DNA from: Candidatus Aminicenantota bacterium | GTDB lineage: Bacteria > Acidobacteriota > Aminicenantia > Aminicenantales > Aminicenantaceae | Direction: 5' to 3' | Assembly (NCBI GenBank): GCA_016926925.1 | Contig: JAFGNQ010000067.1 | Location: 1-5,570, forward strand | Length of the DNA stretch: 5,570 nt | In this document: piece after piece, positions 1 to 5,570 of the stretch | How the letters are laid out: each line of letters opens with the position of its first letter | Position numbering within the stretch: the first letter of the stretch is position 1 | Notes under the pieces: generated by a model | The model's database searches: none | What the model was told of the DNA's origin: nothing | Seen by the model: only the letters and a program-made list of their open reading frames with translations | Made by a program: the position numbers and the translations under genes

Positions 1-801
1 AAGCATTGTCTGGTAGACTACATTGAACAATATGACATACCGGCTCCGCTGACATTCCGGCCGCGTTCCTATGATGAGGCGTTGGCCCTTCGTGATCGGC
101 TCCCTTATCCCGTGCTGCTGAAGCCCAGAGGAGAGGCCGGGGGGAGAGGAATCCGGTGCGCACACAATCCCAAAGAGTTGGAGAGTGCCCTATCTCAGCA
201 GAAGCCCATTCCGTTGATTCAGGAGTATATCGAGGGAGACGATCTCGTATTGAATGTGCTCTGCCTGCATGGAGAACCACTCGCCGTCTCCGCTTATCGT
301 GTTCTCAGGAAATACCCGCTCCCCTTTGGCCCGCCAATCGCCTGTCGAACCATTAAGGATGATGCTCTCGAACATCTCGGTATCAAGTTTTTGCGAAAAC
401 TCCGTTATCATGGCTTCGCGAACCTCGATTTCCGAATGGACCGTCGTGACGGACAGCCAAAACTCCTCGAGTTCAATCCCCGACTCTCTGAAACAGTTGA
501 GATCTCAGTTCGAAGCGGCGTTAACTTCCCGCTTATGCTCTACAAGCTGGCCCTGGGAGAACAGGTCGCTCCGTGTTTTGCTTACGACGTCGGCCTGGAG
601 TTCAGGTGGCTCCTGTACGGAGAAATACTGCATCTCATGTCTACAAGAGATAAGGGCAAAACAATCAGAAATCTGCTAAAGACGCGTCGTTTCTCCACCA
701 ATGTCTCGCTCCGTGACCCGTTGCCGCATCTCGTAGAAGGAGCCATCATTGTCGTGAGGGGCTTCTCCGGGCTTCTTGGGCATAGGAAACCTATCCCATA
801 A
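1..801 (+). CDS. ATP-grasp ligase, 5'-truncated by window edge
   Basis: This is an ATP-grasp fold protein, likely an ATP-dependent carboxylate-amine (or similar) ligase; the substrate cannot be told. The frame is open from base 1, with 266 residues visible before the TAA, so the gene starts outside the window. A TTG at position 82 gives an artificial internal start. Seen in the visible part: the nucleotide-binding Lys41 in PVLLKPRGEAGGRGI (residues 37-51), the hinge-like QEYIEGDDL, the NLDFRMD strand (Asp143) and the metal-binding LEFNPRLSETVE, with Glu157 and Asn159. The missing N-terminus would hold the pre-ATP-grasp domain. The C-terminal tail (LEFRWLLYGEILHL, then RDPLPHL) resembles ATP-grasp proteins I associate with polysaccharide or secondary-metabolite loci, but that is recollection. 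It converges on the five-gene block and is probably not part of that transcript. Fold is confident; specific reaction is not. Confidence 0.85.
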   Translation, partial: KHCLVDYIEQYDIPAPLTFRPRSYDEALALRDRLPYPVLLKPRGEAGGRGIRCAHNPKELESALSQQKPIPLIQEYIEGDDLVLNVLCLHGEPLAVSAYRVLRKYPLPFGPPIACRTIKDDALEHLGIKFLRKLRYHGFANLDFRMDRRDGQPKLLEFNPRLSETVEISVRSGVNFPLMLYKLALGEQVAPCFAYDVGLEFRWLLYGEILHLMSTRDKGKTIRNLLKTRRFSTNVSLRDPLPHLVEGAIIVVRGFSGLLGHRKPIP

Positions 802-829
802 AGTCGTTTATCAATCTTAAAATGGCTCA

Positions 830-1873
830 TTAAATTTTTTGATCCTCTAAAAAATCTTTCCTTCTTTCTGCCCATTTCAGCAATTTTTCGCGGGGCCAAA
901 TATAGGCATAAGCTTGAGGGAAATACTCTTTGGCGAGATACAGTTTTCTCCTCTTGGAGGACATCGCCAGAGCGTTATGGATTGCGCTTGGATAAGTGAC
1001 GGCCCGAAAAACGACTGCTCCATTTTCCTCCGGAATCTTCCTCAGGTAGGCCAGATCAGGGCTGATATGTTCGAGTTGTGGATCCAAAAACCAACTGCGG
1101 CGAAAAAGCCCCTTTATTTTTTTGTTTCTCCTCAATAATTCGGCGATCCGGAGGTAGGCGTTATCCATCTCCTCAGGCGAGAATCGAGGCATATACCGGG
1201 AAAATGTGTGCAGTTGGTAAAATGATTGAATAACCCCCAACTGCACCAACACGGGATAGATTATCCGCCTCAATTTCAGAAAATTGGCTGCCGCTGACAT
1301 GAGGTTGAGAATTCTATACTTTATATAAATTTTTTTTAGCGTCACTTGTGTGCGCGATCCATTTACTTGCGTGCGCGATCCATTTATAAATCCGGGATGT
1401 ACACGTCTTTCTATCACCCGACTCACTTCAACGAGCCAAGCACCACCCACAGGAATGGCTCTCAAACTGCACACAGCCAAATCCTGGCGAAATGGGAATT
1501 CCCCTGCATCGTAATATTCAGCCGGCTGAAGAGAAACGTCTTTCAGGACTCTCCTGAACCACTCGAGGTACAAATCCCTGATATTTGGGGGGATATTTTC
1601 TTTTTCCAATCCAGATAGGGAATCGCACATCAAAGTGATCATGGCAAGCTTGTGGTATTTCGCCATGATGGGAAGACCGTGAATCAACAGGATTTCTTGG
1701 AAGGTCTTCCTTAAATAAGGGCTAAAATAGAAATATCGCCGACATCCTTTGCAAGCCTTTATTTCATGGACATATTTTGCGATGGGATACTTTTTCAAAA
1801 GACCCGGAGAGAGTCTGTTTAGTTCATCTGTTTGAGCCGAAATCTGGCGGATAATGTTATTTTTGTTCAACAT
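830..1873 (-). CDS. Unrecognised 347-residue protein, last gene of the cassette
   Basis: I do not recognise this family. It has 347 residues, is basic and soluble-looking, and shows no signal peptide or clear membrane segment. The N-terminal half has a Cys pair (CKGC, 41-44) followed by a helical stretch, HGLPIMAKYHKLAMITLMCD (65-84). A middle block reads RQDLAVCSLRAIPVGGAW (129-146). Residues 164-177 are a perfect tandem NGSRTQV duplication in a basic, probably exposed linker. The C-terminal block, SWFLDPQLEHISPDLAYLR (260-278) to YIWPREKLLKWAERR (324-338), looks compact and conserved. I see no SAM-binding glycine motif, no HHxxxD acyltransferase motif and no ketosynthase signature. The ATG overlaps the upstream acyl-CoA dehydrogenase gene by 17 bases with no good Shine-Dalgarno, implying translational coupling. 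From context it may act on the ACP-bound C3 unit, for example by transferring it to an acceptor; this is inference only. Confidence 0.8.
   Translation of the reverse strand: MLNKNNIIRQISAQTDELNRLSPGLLKKYPIAKYVHEIKACKGCRRYFYFSPYLRKTFQEILLIHGLPIMAKYHKLAMITLMCDSLSGLEKENIPPNIRDLYLEWFRRVLKDVSLQPAEYYDAGEFPFRQDLAVCSLRAIPVGGAWLVEVSRVIERRVHPGFINGSRTQVNGSRTQVTLKKIYIKYRILNLMSAAANFLKLRRIIYPVLVQLGVIQSFYQLHTFSRYMPRFSPEEMDNAYLRIAELLRRNKKIKGLFRRSWFLDPQLEHISPDLAYLRKIPEENGAVVFRAVTYPSAIHNALAMSSKRRKLYLAKEYFPQAYAYIWPREKLLKWAERRKDFLEDQKI
1344..1385. repeat. Two tandem 21-base repeats, in frame
   Basis: Two head-to-tail copies of a 21-base unit occupy 1344-1364 and 1365-1385 and differ at one base (t at 1349, c at 1370). 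The unit is a multiple of three, so on the - strand each copy encodes the same seven residues, NGSRTQV, and the frame of the 347-residue gene is kept. The single difference is synonymous. It looks like a recent in-frame duplication by slippage. Confidence 0.95.
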
Positions 1874-3008
1874 TTCGGAAATATTTTCTCAGGCCATACT
1901 TGGCGATCAGCTCCTGCTGAATCTGTGAGGTTCCTTCAATTATCTCCAGGATCTTCGCTTCTCTGTACAAACGCTCGACAGGATAGAGGGAAGTACAACC
2001 GCATGCTCCATGGACCTGGACGGCATCTCTTGCCACTTCCATGGCCACCATGGAGGCAAAATATTTGGCGATCGTGGTTTCAATGATGGCCTGGGGGTTT
2101 TTATTTTTCCTTAACTCCCCGGCGTTCAAACAAAGAGCTCTGGCGGCATGTGTCCGGGTAACGGCATCCCCTATCATTCCTTGGATAAGCTGGAAATTAT
2201 AGATTTTTTTGCCAAACTGTGAACGTCTTCTGGCATAGCAGACCATAGCCTCGGTCGCTTCCTGGGCGACAGCTACTCCACCCCAAGCTACACAATATCT
2301 CCCCAGATCCAGAGCCGTGTTGACTATATAATCAAATCCACTCCCGATTTTTCCGAGGATATTTTCTTCGGGGACCACTGGGGAATCGAACTCTATTTCT
2401 GCAACATGGGATGCCCTGCACGCAAGCAGCCCTCTTATTGGCTTGGTTTTCACTCCTTTGAATTGCCGTTCAACGATAAAGGCCGTTATGCCCTGTTCTC
2501 CCGAGGCAATCACGATAAAAAAATCGGCGATTCCTCCGATTGATATCCATTTTTTTCTTCCGTTGAGAACAAACTGGTTTCCTTTTTGCTCATAAAAAGT
2601 CCGGACATGTCTGGCATCCGAACCAACCTCTGGCTCCGAAAGGGCAAAGGCCCCGATTTTCTCTCCGGATGCTATCTTCGGCAGCCACATATTTTTTTGT
2701 TCCCGGGTGCCCCAACGGGCCATCGTCTCCCCGACCAAAGAATTACACACCGTGATAAGCGTTCTCGTTGAACTGCAGGCCTTTCCGATTTCCTCGAGGA
2801 AAAGCCCATAGTAGACAGGGTCCAGTTCAAGCCCCCCGTATTCAGCCGGCAAGGTCGCCGACAAAAACTTCCTTTCCGCCAGTTTCACGATAAGACTTTT
2901 GGGGAGATTTCCACTCTCGTCAAATTCAGCAGCTCGAGGGCGGATTTCTTCGGACGCAAAAGCTCTTGCCTGTTCGACGATTTTTTGTTGACGGAGGTCC
3001 TCATTCAT
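1857..3008 (-). CDS. Acyl-CoA dehydrogenase family flavoprotein (FkbI-like)
   Basis: This is an FAD-dependent acyl-CoA dehydrogenase homologue of 383 residues, the usual family length. Visible motifs are FALSEPEVGSD (121-131) and NGRKKWIS (149-156), both family signatures; RRSQFGKKIYNFQLIQ (260-275) and QVHGACG (331-337) in the FAD and dimer region; and LYREAKILEIIEGTSQIQ, where Glu358 sits at the catalytic-base position of short-chain members. Beside an FkbH gene and a free ACP, the expected role is that of FkbI-type enzymes: oxidising 2-hydroxy-3-oxopropionyl-ACP to hydroxymalonyl-ACP. An ordinary acyl-CoA substrate is the alternative. I chose the ATG at 3008 over a start at 3080 because GGGAGGA lies just upstream and because the longer version adds 24 unrelated residues inside the ACP gene. 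The ATG overlaps the ACP stop by 8 bases (ATGAATGA). Confidence 0.9.
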   Translation of the reverse strand: MNEDLRQQKIVEQARAFASEEIRPRAAEFDESGNLPKSLIVKLAERKFLSATLPAEYGGLELDPVYYGLFLEEIGKACSSTRTLITVCNSLVGETMARWGTREQKNMWLPKIASGEKIGAFALSEPEVGSDARHVRTFYEQKGNQFVLNGRKKWISIGGIADFFIVIASGEQGITAFIVERQFKGVKTKPIRGLLACRASHVAEIEFDSPVVPEENILGKIGSGFDYIVNTALDLGRYCVAWGGVAVAQEATEAMVCYARRRSQFGKKIYNFQLIQGMIGDAVTRTHAARALCLNAGELRKNKNPQAIIETTIAKYFASMVAMEVARDAVQVHGACGCTSLYPVERLYREAKILEIIEGTSQIQQELIAKYGLRKYFRNVEQK

Positions 3009-3267
3009 CAGTTCCTCCCAATTCCTTTTTTTTCCGATGAATAAACGCCACAATCCTGTCGATGGAATTGAAATTGGCAAGATCTAAATCTTCGCTTTCT
3101 ATACTGATCTGGAACTCTTCTTGAATGAAACCCACCAGTTGAATGGAGAACAAAGAATCCACAAAACCGAGCTCGAAGTAATTGTCTGTATCCTTCAGCT
3201 CGGCATTTTCCTCGAGAGAAGCCAGGTGATTTTCAATAAAAGATCTAATGGCTCGTCTTGTATCCAC
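3001..3267 (-). CDS. Stand-alone acyl carrier protein (FkbJ-like)
   Basis: This is a discrete acyl (or peptidyl-type) carrier protein of 88 residues. The phosphopantetheine attachment site is Ser38 in LGFVDSLFSIQL (33-44), equivalent to the classic DSL motif. The acidic helix after it (FQEEF-like, then SIESEDLDLANFNSI) fits the ACP fold. The start is GTG at 3267. It is well supported because an in-frame TGA lies only two codons upstream, so no longer version exists; the preceding GATGAG is at best a weak ribosome site. The gene begins 12 bases after the FkbH stop and its end overlaps the acyl-CoA dehydrogenase start. In FkbH-type pathways such an ACP carries the glyceryl group while the two dehydrogenases oxidise it. 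It is unlikely to be the fatty-acid-synthesis ACP, given this context and no fatty-acid genes nearby. Confidence 0.92.
   Translation of the reverse strand: MDTRRAIRSFIENHLASLEENAELKDTDNYFELGFVDSLFSIQLVGFIQEEFQISIESEDLDLANFNSIDRIVAFIHRKKKELGGTDE
3013..3019 (-). promoter_or_regulatory. Shine-Dalgarno site deciding the acyl-CoA dehydrogenase start
   Basis: On the - strand the sequence reads GGGAGGAACTGATG, a near-perfect ribosome-binding site with about five bases between GGAGG and the ATG at 3008. It lies inside the last codons of the ACP gene. It is the best ribosome-binding site I found in the block, and it supports the 383-residue start over the longer reading. Confidence 0.85.
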
Positions 3268-3279
3268 AGCTCATCTCAC

Positions 3280-4341
3280 TCATTCATTTTCCGTTATCAA
3301 TTTGACGTAGGCGGGTGTTTTTTGGATGAACGACAGATCATGCTCTAGGACGATGATTCCTTTTTCGTTGGATGTAACTTCGTGAAAATTGGCAAATTTC
3401 AAGGTGATGTACATCTGCCGGTTTTTTCCCGTTTCCTTGAAATCCACGCGCAGCTTTTTCCCGGCTTTTTTAGCCTCCTGCATGATATACGAGAGCACGA
3501 TTGTGCCGACACCATAGGACAGCACCCGGCAGGACATCAAGAACAACTTCAAATGCCAAAAACTCCGGCTGCGTTCCACAAGAGCGAGTCCAATTTTCCC
3601 GGAGGATCCATATCGATCCTTCATTGCGCAAATATAAAGCTTATGTGTCGGGGAATGGATAAAATCCTTCAACTCATCATAAGAAAAGGTCAGACCGGTG
3701 GTGTTGAGTTGGTTCGTCCTGACGGTCAGTTCTTCTGCCCTTTGGAGATCACTCTCCTTGCCTTCGGCTATAACAAGTTCTATATCAAGGGACGCCAGAA
3801 AATCCTTTCGAGGGCCATCAAAGCTTTTTTCATCCTTCTTTCTTATGACGTCTTCTGTGTACATCAAGCGTCTTCTTCTGGAGTCCTCGGTGACAAACCG
3901 GGGATTCAACCGGGCCATTCGAGGAAGACTTTTATATTTTGCGGCGTCGACACACCAAATCTCAGGATAGACGTAACGGACTTCGTCTCTTTCGAAAGGC
4001 GAATCATCGATAAACAGGATCGTATCCATACCGATATTCAAACTCTCTCTGATCCTGCCCAAAAATACGGATTTGGCGTTCCAGCCGATTTCGGGGAATA
4101 GGAAAAAATCAGCTAATTCAAAATCTTTGAGCTTTCCCATGGCTGTATCAAAATCATTTCGGCTGGCGACGGAATGGAGAATACCGCGGGAATCCAGTGT
4201 TTCGACGATCTTTCGGATCCCCGGTTTCAGCCTTACATCGTCATTTTCGAGCAGGATTCCATCCCAGATCGTGCCGTCAAGATCCCAGACAACAGCCTTG
4301 ATTTCTTTGCCTCTTTTCATGGTCTTCCGATCAGTATTCAT
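3280..4341 (-). CDS. FkbH-like HAD-superfamily glyceryl-ACP forming enzyme
   Basis: This is a two-domain FkbH-type protein of 353 residues. Known family members take D-1,3-bisphosphoglycerate, remove phosphate with the HAD domain and load the glyceryl group onto an ACP. HAD motifs are all present: VVWDLDGTIWDG (18-28; Asp20 nucleophile, Asp22), SVASRND (57-63), the Lys90 region GWNAKS, and LFIDDSPFERDEVR (109-122). The C-terminal domain has the family hallmark RTNQLNTTGLTFS (208-220), GSSGKIGLALVE (245-256) and FLMSCRVLSYGVG (267-279), where Cys271 is the candidate glyceryl thioester site. I chose the ATG at 4341, which overlaps the upstream stop by 11 bases. An ATG at 4320, preceded by GGAAG, would give 346 residues and still keep motif I, and a TTG at 4374 is less likely. 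It is followed by its probable partner ACP after 12 bases. Confidence 0.92.
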   Translation of the reverse strand: MNTDRKTMKRGKEIKAVVWDLDGTIWDGILLENDDVRLKPGIRKIVETLDSRGILHSVASRNDFDTAMGKLKDFELADFFLFPEIGWNAKSVFLGRIRESLNIGMDTILFIDDSPFERDEVRYVYPEIWCVDAAKYKSLPRMARLNPRFVTEDSRRRRLMYTEDVIRKKDEKSFDGPRKDFLASLDIELVIAEGKESDLQRAEELTVRTNQLNTTGLTFSYDELKDFIHSPTHKLYICAMKDRYGSSGKIGLALVERSRSFWHLKLFLMSCRVLSYGVGTIVLSYIMQEAKKAGKKLRVDFKETGKNRQMYITLKFANFHEVTSNEKGIIVLEHDLSFIQKTPAYVKLITENE

Positions 4342-5185
4342 ATACAAAAAACCCCCGTCCCGTTTTCTTCCCAAGAATCCCGTCTTTCACCATTTTTTGA
4401 AGAAGAGGACAAGGAAGATATTTTGGGTCGTTATAACTTTCATACAATACCTGAAGGGAATCCCGGATAGTATCCAACCCGATCAAGTCTGCGGTTGCCA
4501 ACGGTCCCATCTTGTGGCCGAAGCCCAGCCTAAAGATCTTATCGACATCCTTGGCCTCCGTTATCCCCTCCTGAACAACCCGTATGGATTCATTGATGGT
4601 CAACATCAAGACCCTGTTAGCGACAAATCCCGGAGCGTCGTTCACCACGACCCAGGTTTTATTTAGGCTGCCGAGAAAATCTTTTGTTCTTTCGAGGGTT
4701 TGGGCAGAAGTTTGGAAACCCTTGATAACCTCCACAAGATTTTTGAGGGGAACCGGATTCAAAAAATGCATCCCGATCACATTCTCTGGCCTTGGCAAAA
4801 GAGCCGCGATTTTCGATATGGTAATACAGCTCGTATTGACTCCATACAGTGTATCTTCCCGGCAAATGTCGCGGAGCTCAGAATAAAGCTTCTTTTTTTC
4901 TGCAAAGATTTCAGAAATATTTTCTATGACAATTTCTGTGTCGTGAAACTCCGAGTAGTCCGTGACGAATTTGATCCTTGACAGGAGTTCTTCGATAGAA
5001 AAAGGAAAATCGGTCTTCATCATTTTTATAAACTTGAAATTTTTTTGAATGTTTTGTTCGGCTTTCTGCAAGACTTCAGCGGTGAGATCCTTCAGGATCA
5101 CAGCATAATCGTGACTCGATAAATCCAGAGCCAAGTCACAACCCATGACTCCCGCTCCAATGACTGCGACCTTTTTTCCTTTCAT
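4331..5185 (-). CDS. 3-hydroxyacyl-CoA dehydrogenase family protein (FkbK-like)
   Basis: This is an NAD(P)-dependent L-3-hydroxyacyl-CoA dehydrogenase homologue of 284 residues, the length of single-domain-pair hydroxybutyryl-CoA dehydrogenases. The Rossmann motif is VAVIGAGVMG (6-15). Ser119 (NTSC), His140 (GMHFLNP), Glu152 (LVEVI) and Asn190 (APGFVANR) fall at the same relative spacing (21, 12, 38) as the catalytic residues known in the human mitochondrial enzyme, so it should be active. The C-terminal helical domain ends in KTGRGFFVYEY. In FkbH-type clusters the homologue oxidises the C3 hydroxyl of glyceryl-ACP to the aldehyde; beta-oxidation or butyrate metabolism would be the alternative without this context. 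The ATG at 5185 gives the standard MKGKKVAVIGAG start; a TTG at 5218 would add 11 residues. No strong ribosome site precedes it. It is the first gene of the block. Confidence 0.92.
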   Translation of the reverse strand: MKGKKVAVIGAGVMGCDLALDLSSHDYAVILKDLTAEVLQKAEQNIQKNFKFIKMMKTDFPFSIEELLSRIKFVTDYSEFHDTEIVIENISEIFAEKKKLYSELRDICREDTLYGVNTSCITISKIAALLPRPENVIGMHFLNPVPLKNLVEVIKGFQTSAQTLERTKDFLGSLNKTWVVVNDAPGFVANRVLMLTINESIRVVQEGITEAKDVDKIFRLGFGHKMGPLATADLIGLDTIRDSLQVLYESYNDPKYLPCPLLQKMVKDGILGKKTGRGFFVYEY

Positions 5186-5377
5186 GCTTTTATATTTAAC
5201 GCTAATCTTATGAAACAATCAAGGCAAACCCCCTTCACCATCACCAGATAGAGATCCTCAGGACGGCCGGGAAGACGCACCTTCCGGAAGCTGAGCTCCA
5301 AAAAAAATCCTTTCTTTAGTCCCTTGTTGGTGGGAGTTTTTCCGCGGGTGAAGAAACGAGGGAATCGTCGCTCACTC
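5186..5377. other. 192-base intergenic region upstream of the cassette
   Basis: This gap should hold the cassette promoter and the end of the aldehyde dehydrogenase transcript. On the - strand a weak sigma-70-like pair is visible: TTGATT (5222-5217), an 18-base spacer, then TAAATA (5198-5193). It would place transcription start almost at the ATG, so I do not call it firmly. A perfect 10-base palindrome, CTTCCGGAAG, lies at 5281-5290, and a run of eight A residues (T on the - strand) at 5300-5307. No GC-rich hairpin precedes that run on the - strand, so I call no terminator. Confidence 0.5.
5230..5310 (-). pseudogene. Possible transposase fragment (relic)
   Basis: On the - strand an open frame crosses the intergenic region and encodes ELSFRK followed by VRLPGRPEDLYLVMVKG (5280-5230). 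This stretch resembles the strand before the second catalytic region in some IS4-superfamily DDE transposases, of the general type 'VrLPG.pe.LyLVvVkGfG', recalled from memory. After VKG the reading frame continues to a TGA at 5184 with no further resemblance, ending as an ATGA overlap with the 3-hydroxyacyl-CoA dehydrogenase start. That overlap is probably chance. No terminal inverted repeats were found. An alternative is a real leader peptide of 39 residues from TTG at 5301, which has AAAGGA just upstream. Confidence 0.3.
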
Positions 5378-5570
5378 TTACTTCAGATTCAGCGCCAGGA
5401 GCTTGAGCTCGGTCATCTCCTCGATGGCGTAACGGATGCCCTCACGGCCGAACCCGCTCTGCTTAACCCCCCCATAAGGCATGTGGTCGATCCGGAAGGT
5501 CGGGATGTCATTGACGATGACGCCGCCGACTTCAAGCGTCTCGTAGGCCTCAAACGCCTTCTTCAGGTCG
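5378..5570 (-). CDS. NAD(P)-dependent aldehyde dehydrogenase, C-terminal 63 residues
   Basis: Only the last 63 codons and the TAA are in the window; the gene continues beyond the right edge. The translated tail shows the conserved aldehyde dehydrogenase C-terminus: [20 protein letters not shown], then [20 protein letters not shown], then KLLALNLK. It is typical of NAD(P)-dependent enzymes acting on small aldehydes (lactaldehyde, semialdehyde or glyceraldehyde-3-phosphate-like groups). The catalytic Cys and Glu lie outside, so the substrate cannot be assigned. Codon use is strongly GC-ending (53 of 63 codons), unlike the cassette. It is in the same orientation as the cassette but separated by 192 bases, so it is probably a separate chromosomal gene, although readthrough from it into the cassette is possible. 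Confidence 0.93.
   Translation of the reverse strand, partial: DLKKAFEAYETLEVGGVIVNDIPTFRIDHMPYGGVKQSGFGREGIRYAIEEMTELKLLALNLK

Noticed and set aside
802..850. Intrinsic terminator between the convergent genes
   Set aside because: AATG-GCT-CATT gives only a four-base stem before a T-rich run; too weak to call.
1344..1385. CRISPR-like or regulatory direct repeats
   Set aside because: There are only two copies with no spacer, the unit is a multiple of three, and both encode the same peptide in frame, so it is a coding duplication.
3009..3080. Upstream extension of the acyl-CoA dehydrogenase to 407 residues
   Set aside because: The added residues sit inside the ACP gene, are unlike the family N-terminus, and the ATG at 3008 has a strong ribosome site at the right spacing.
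3382..4101. 239-codon open frame on the + strand
   Set aside because: It lies wholly antisense to the FkbH gene, whose HAD motifs and C-terminal hallmark are intact. Its translation shows no recognisable domain.
4073..4666. 197-codon open frame on the + strand
   Set aside because: It is antisense to the FkbH N-terminus and the 3-hydroxyacyl-CoA dehydrogenase C-terminus, both with clear motifs; Ser/Pro-rich shadow translation.
4331..5185. Part of a beta-oxidation or butyrate operon (hydroxyacyl-CoA plus acyl-CoA dehydrogenase)
   Set aside because: The FkbH gene and free ACP lie between them and no thiolase, enoyl-CoA hydratase or electron-transfer flavoprotein is present, so the FkbH-type pathway fits better.
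5296..5345. Terminator for the aldehyde dehydrogenase at the T run on the - strand
   Set aside because: The eight-T run has no stable GC-rich hairpin directly before it; the TCCCT/AGGGA pair upstream has a loop far too large.

Overview
This 5570-base window comes from a bacterium. The evidence is tightly packed genes with overlapping starts and stops, a Shine-Dalgarno site, and GTG start use. The phylum cannot be fixed from the sequence. The two edge genes are GC-rich, while the block between them is more AT-rich with many A/T runs. A mid-to-high-GC environmental Gram-negative is plausible, but this is a weak guess.

Layout, left to right: (1) the 3' part of an ATP-grasp ligase on the + strand, cut by the left edge (1-801); (2) a 28-base convergent gap; (3) a five-gene block, all on the - strand and so transcribed right to left: a 3-hydroxyacyl-CoA dehydrogenase-like protein (5185-4331), an FkbH-like HAD/glyceryl transferase (4341-3280), a stand-alone acyl carrier protein (3267-3001), an acyl-CoA dehydrogenase-like flavoprotein (3008-1857) and an unrecognised 347-residue protein (1873-830); (4) a 192-base intergenic stretch that may hold a transposase relic; (5) the last 63 codons of an aldehyde dehydrogenase on the - strand, cut by the right edge (5570-5378).

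Four of the five block genes match the enzyme set that builds hydroxymalonyl-ACP, the precursor of methoxymalonyl-ACP, in polyketide pathways. In that scheme FkbH loads a glyceryl group from 1,3-bisphosphoglycerate onto the ACP. The hydroxyacyl dehydrogenase oxidises the C3 hydroxyl to the aldehyde, and the acyl-CoA dehydrogenase homologue oxidises that to the carboxylate. No O-methyltransferase (FkbG type) and no polyketide synthase is visible. Where the methyltransferase might be expected there is an unknown protein whose start overlaps the acyl-CoA dehydrogenase gene by 17 bases. The main point of interest is therefore a compact, translationally coupled C3-extender or glyceryl-ACP cassette ending in an orphan protein. 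The orphan may be a consumer, transferase or tailoring enzyme for the ACP-bound unit.

Third-position GC differs sharply between the aldehyde dehydrogenase (53 of 63 codons) and the ACP (38 of 88 codons, counted by hand). With the possible transposase relic at the junction, this hints that the cassette was acquired horizontally.
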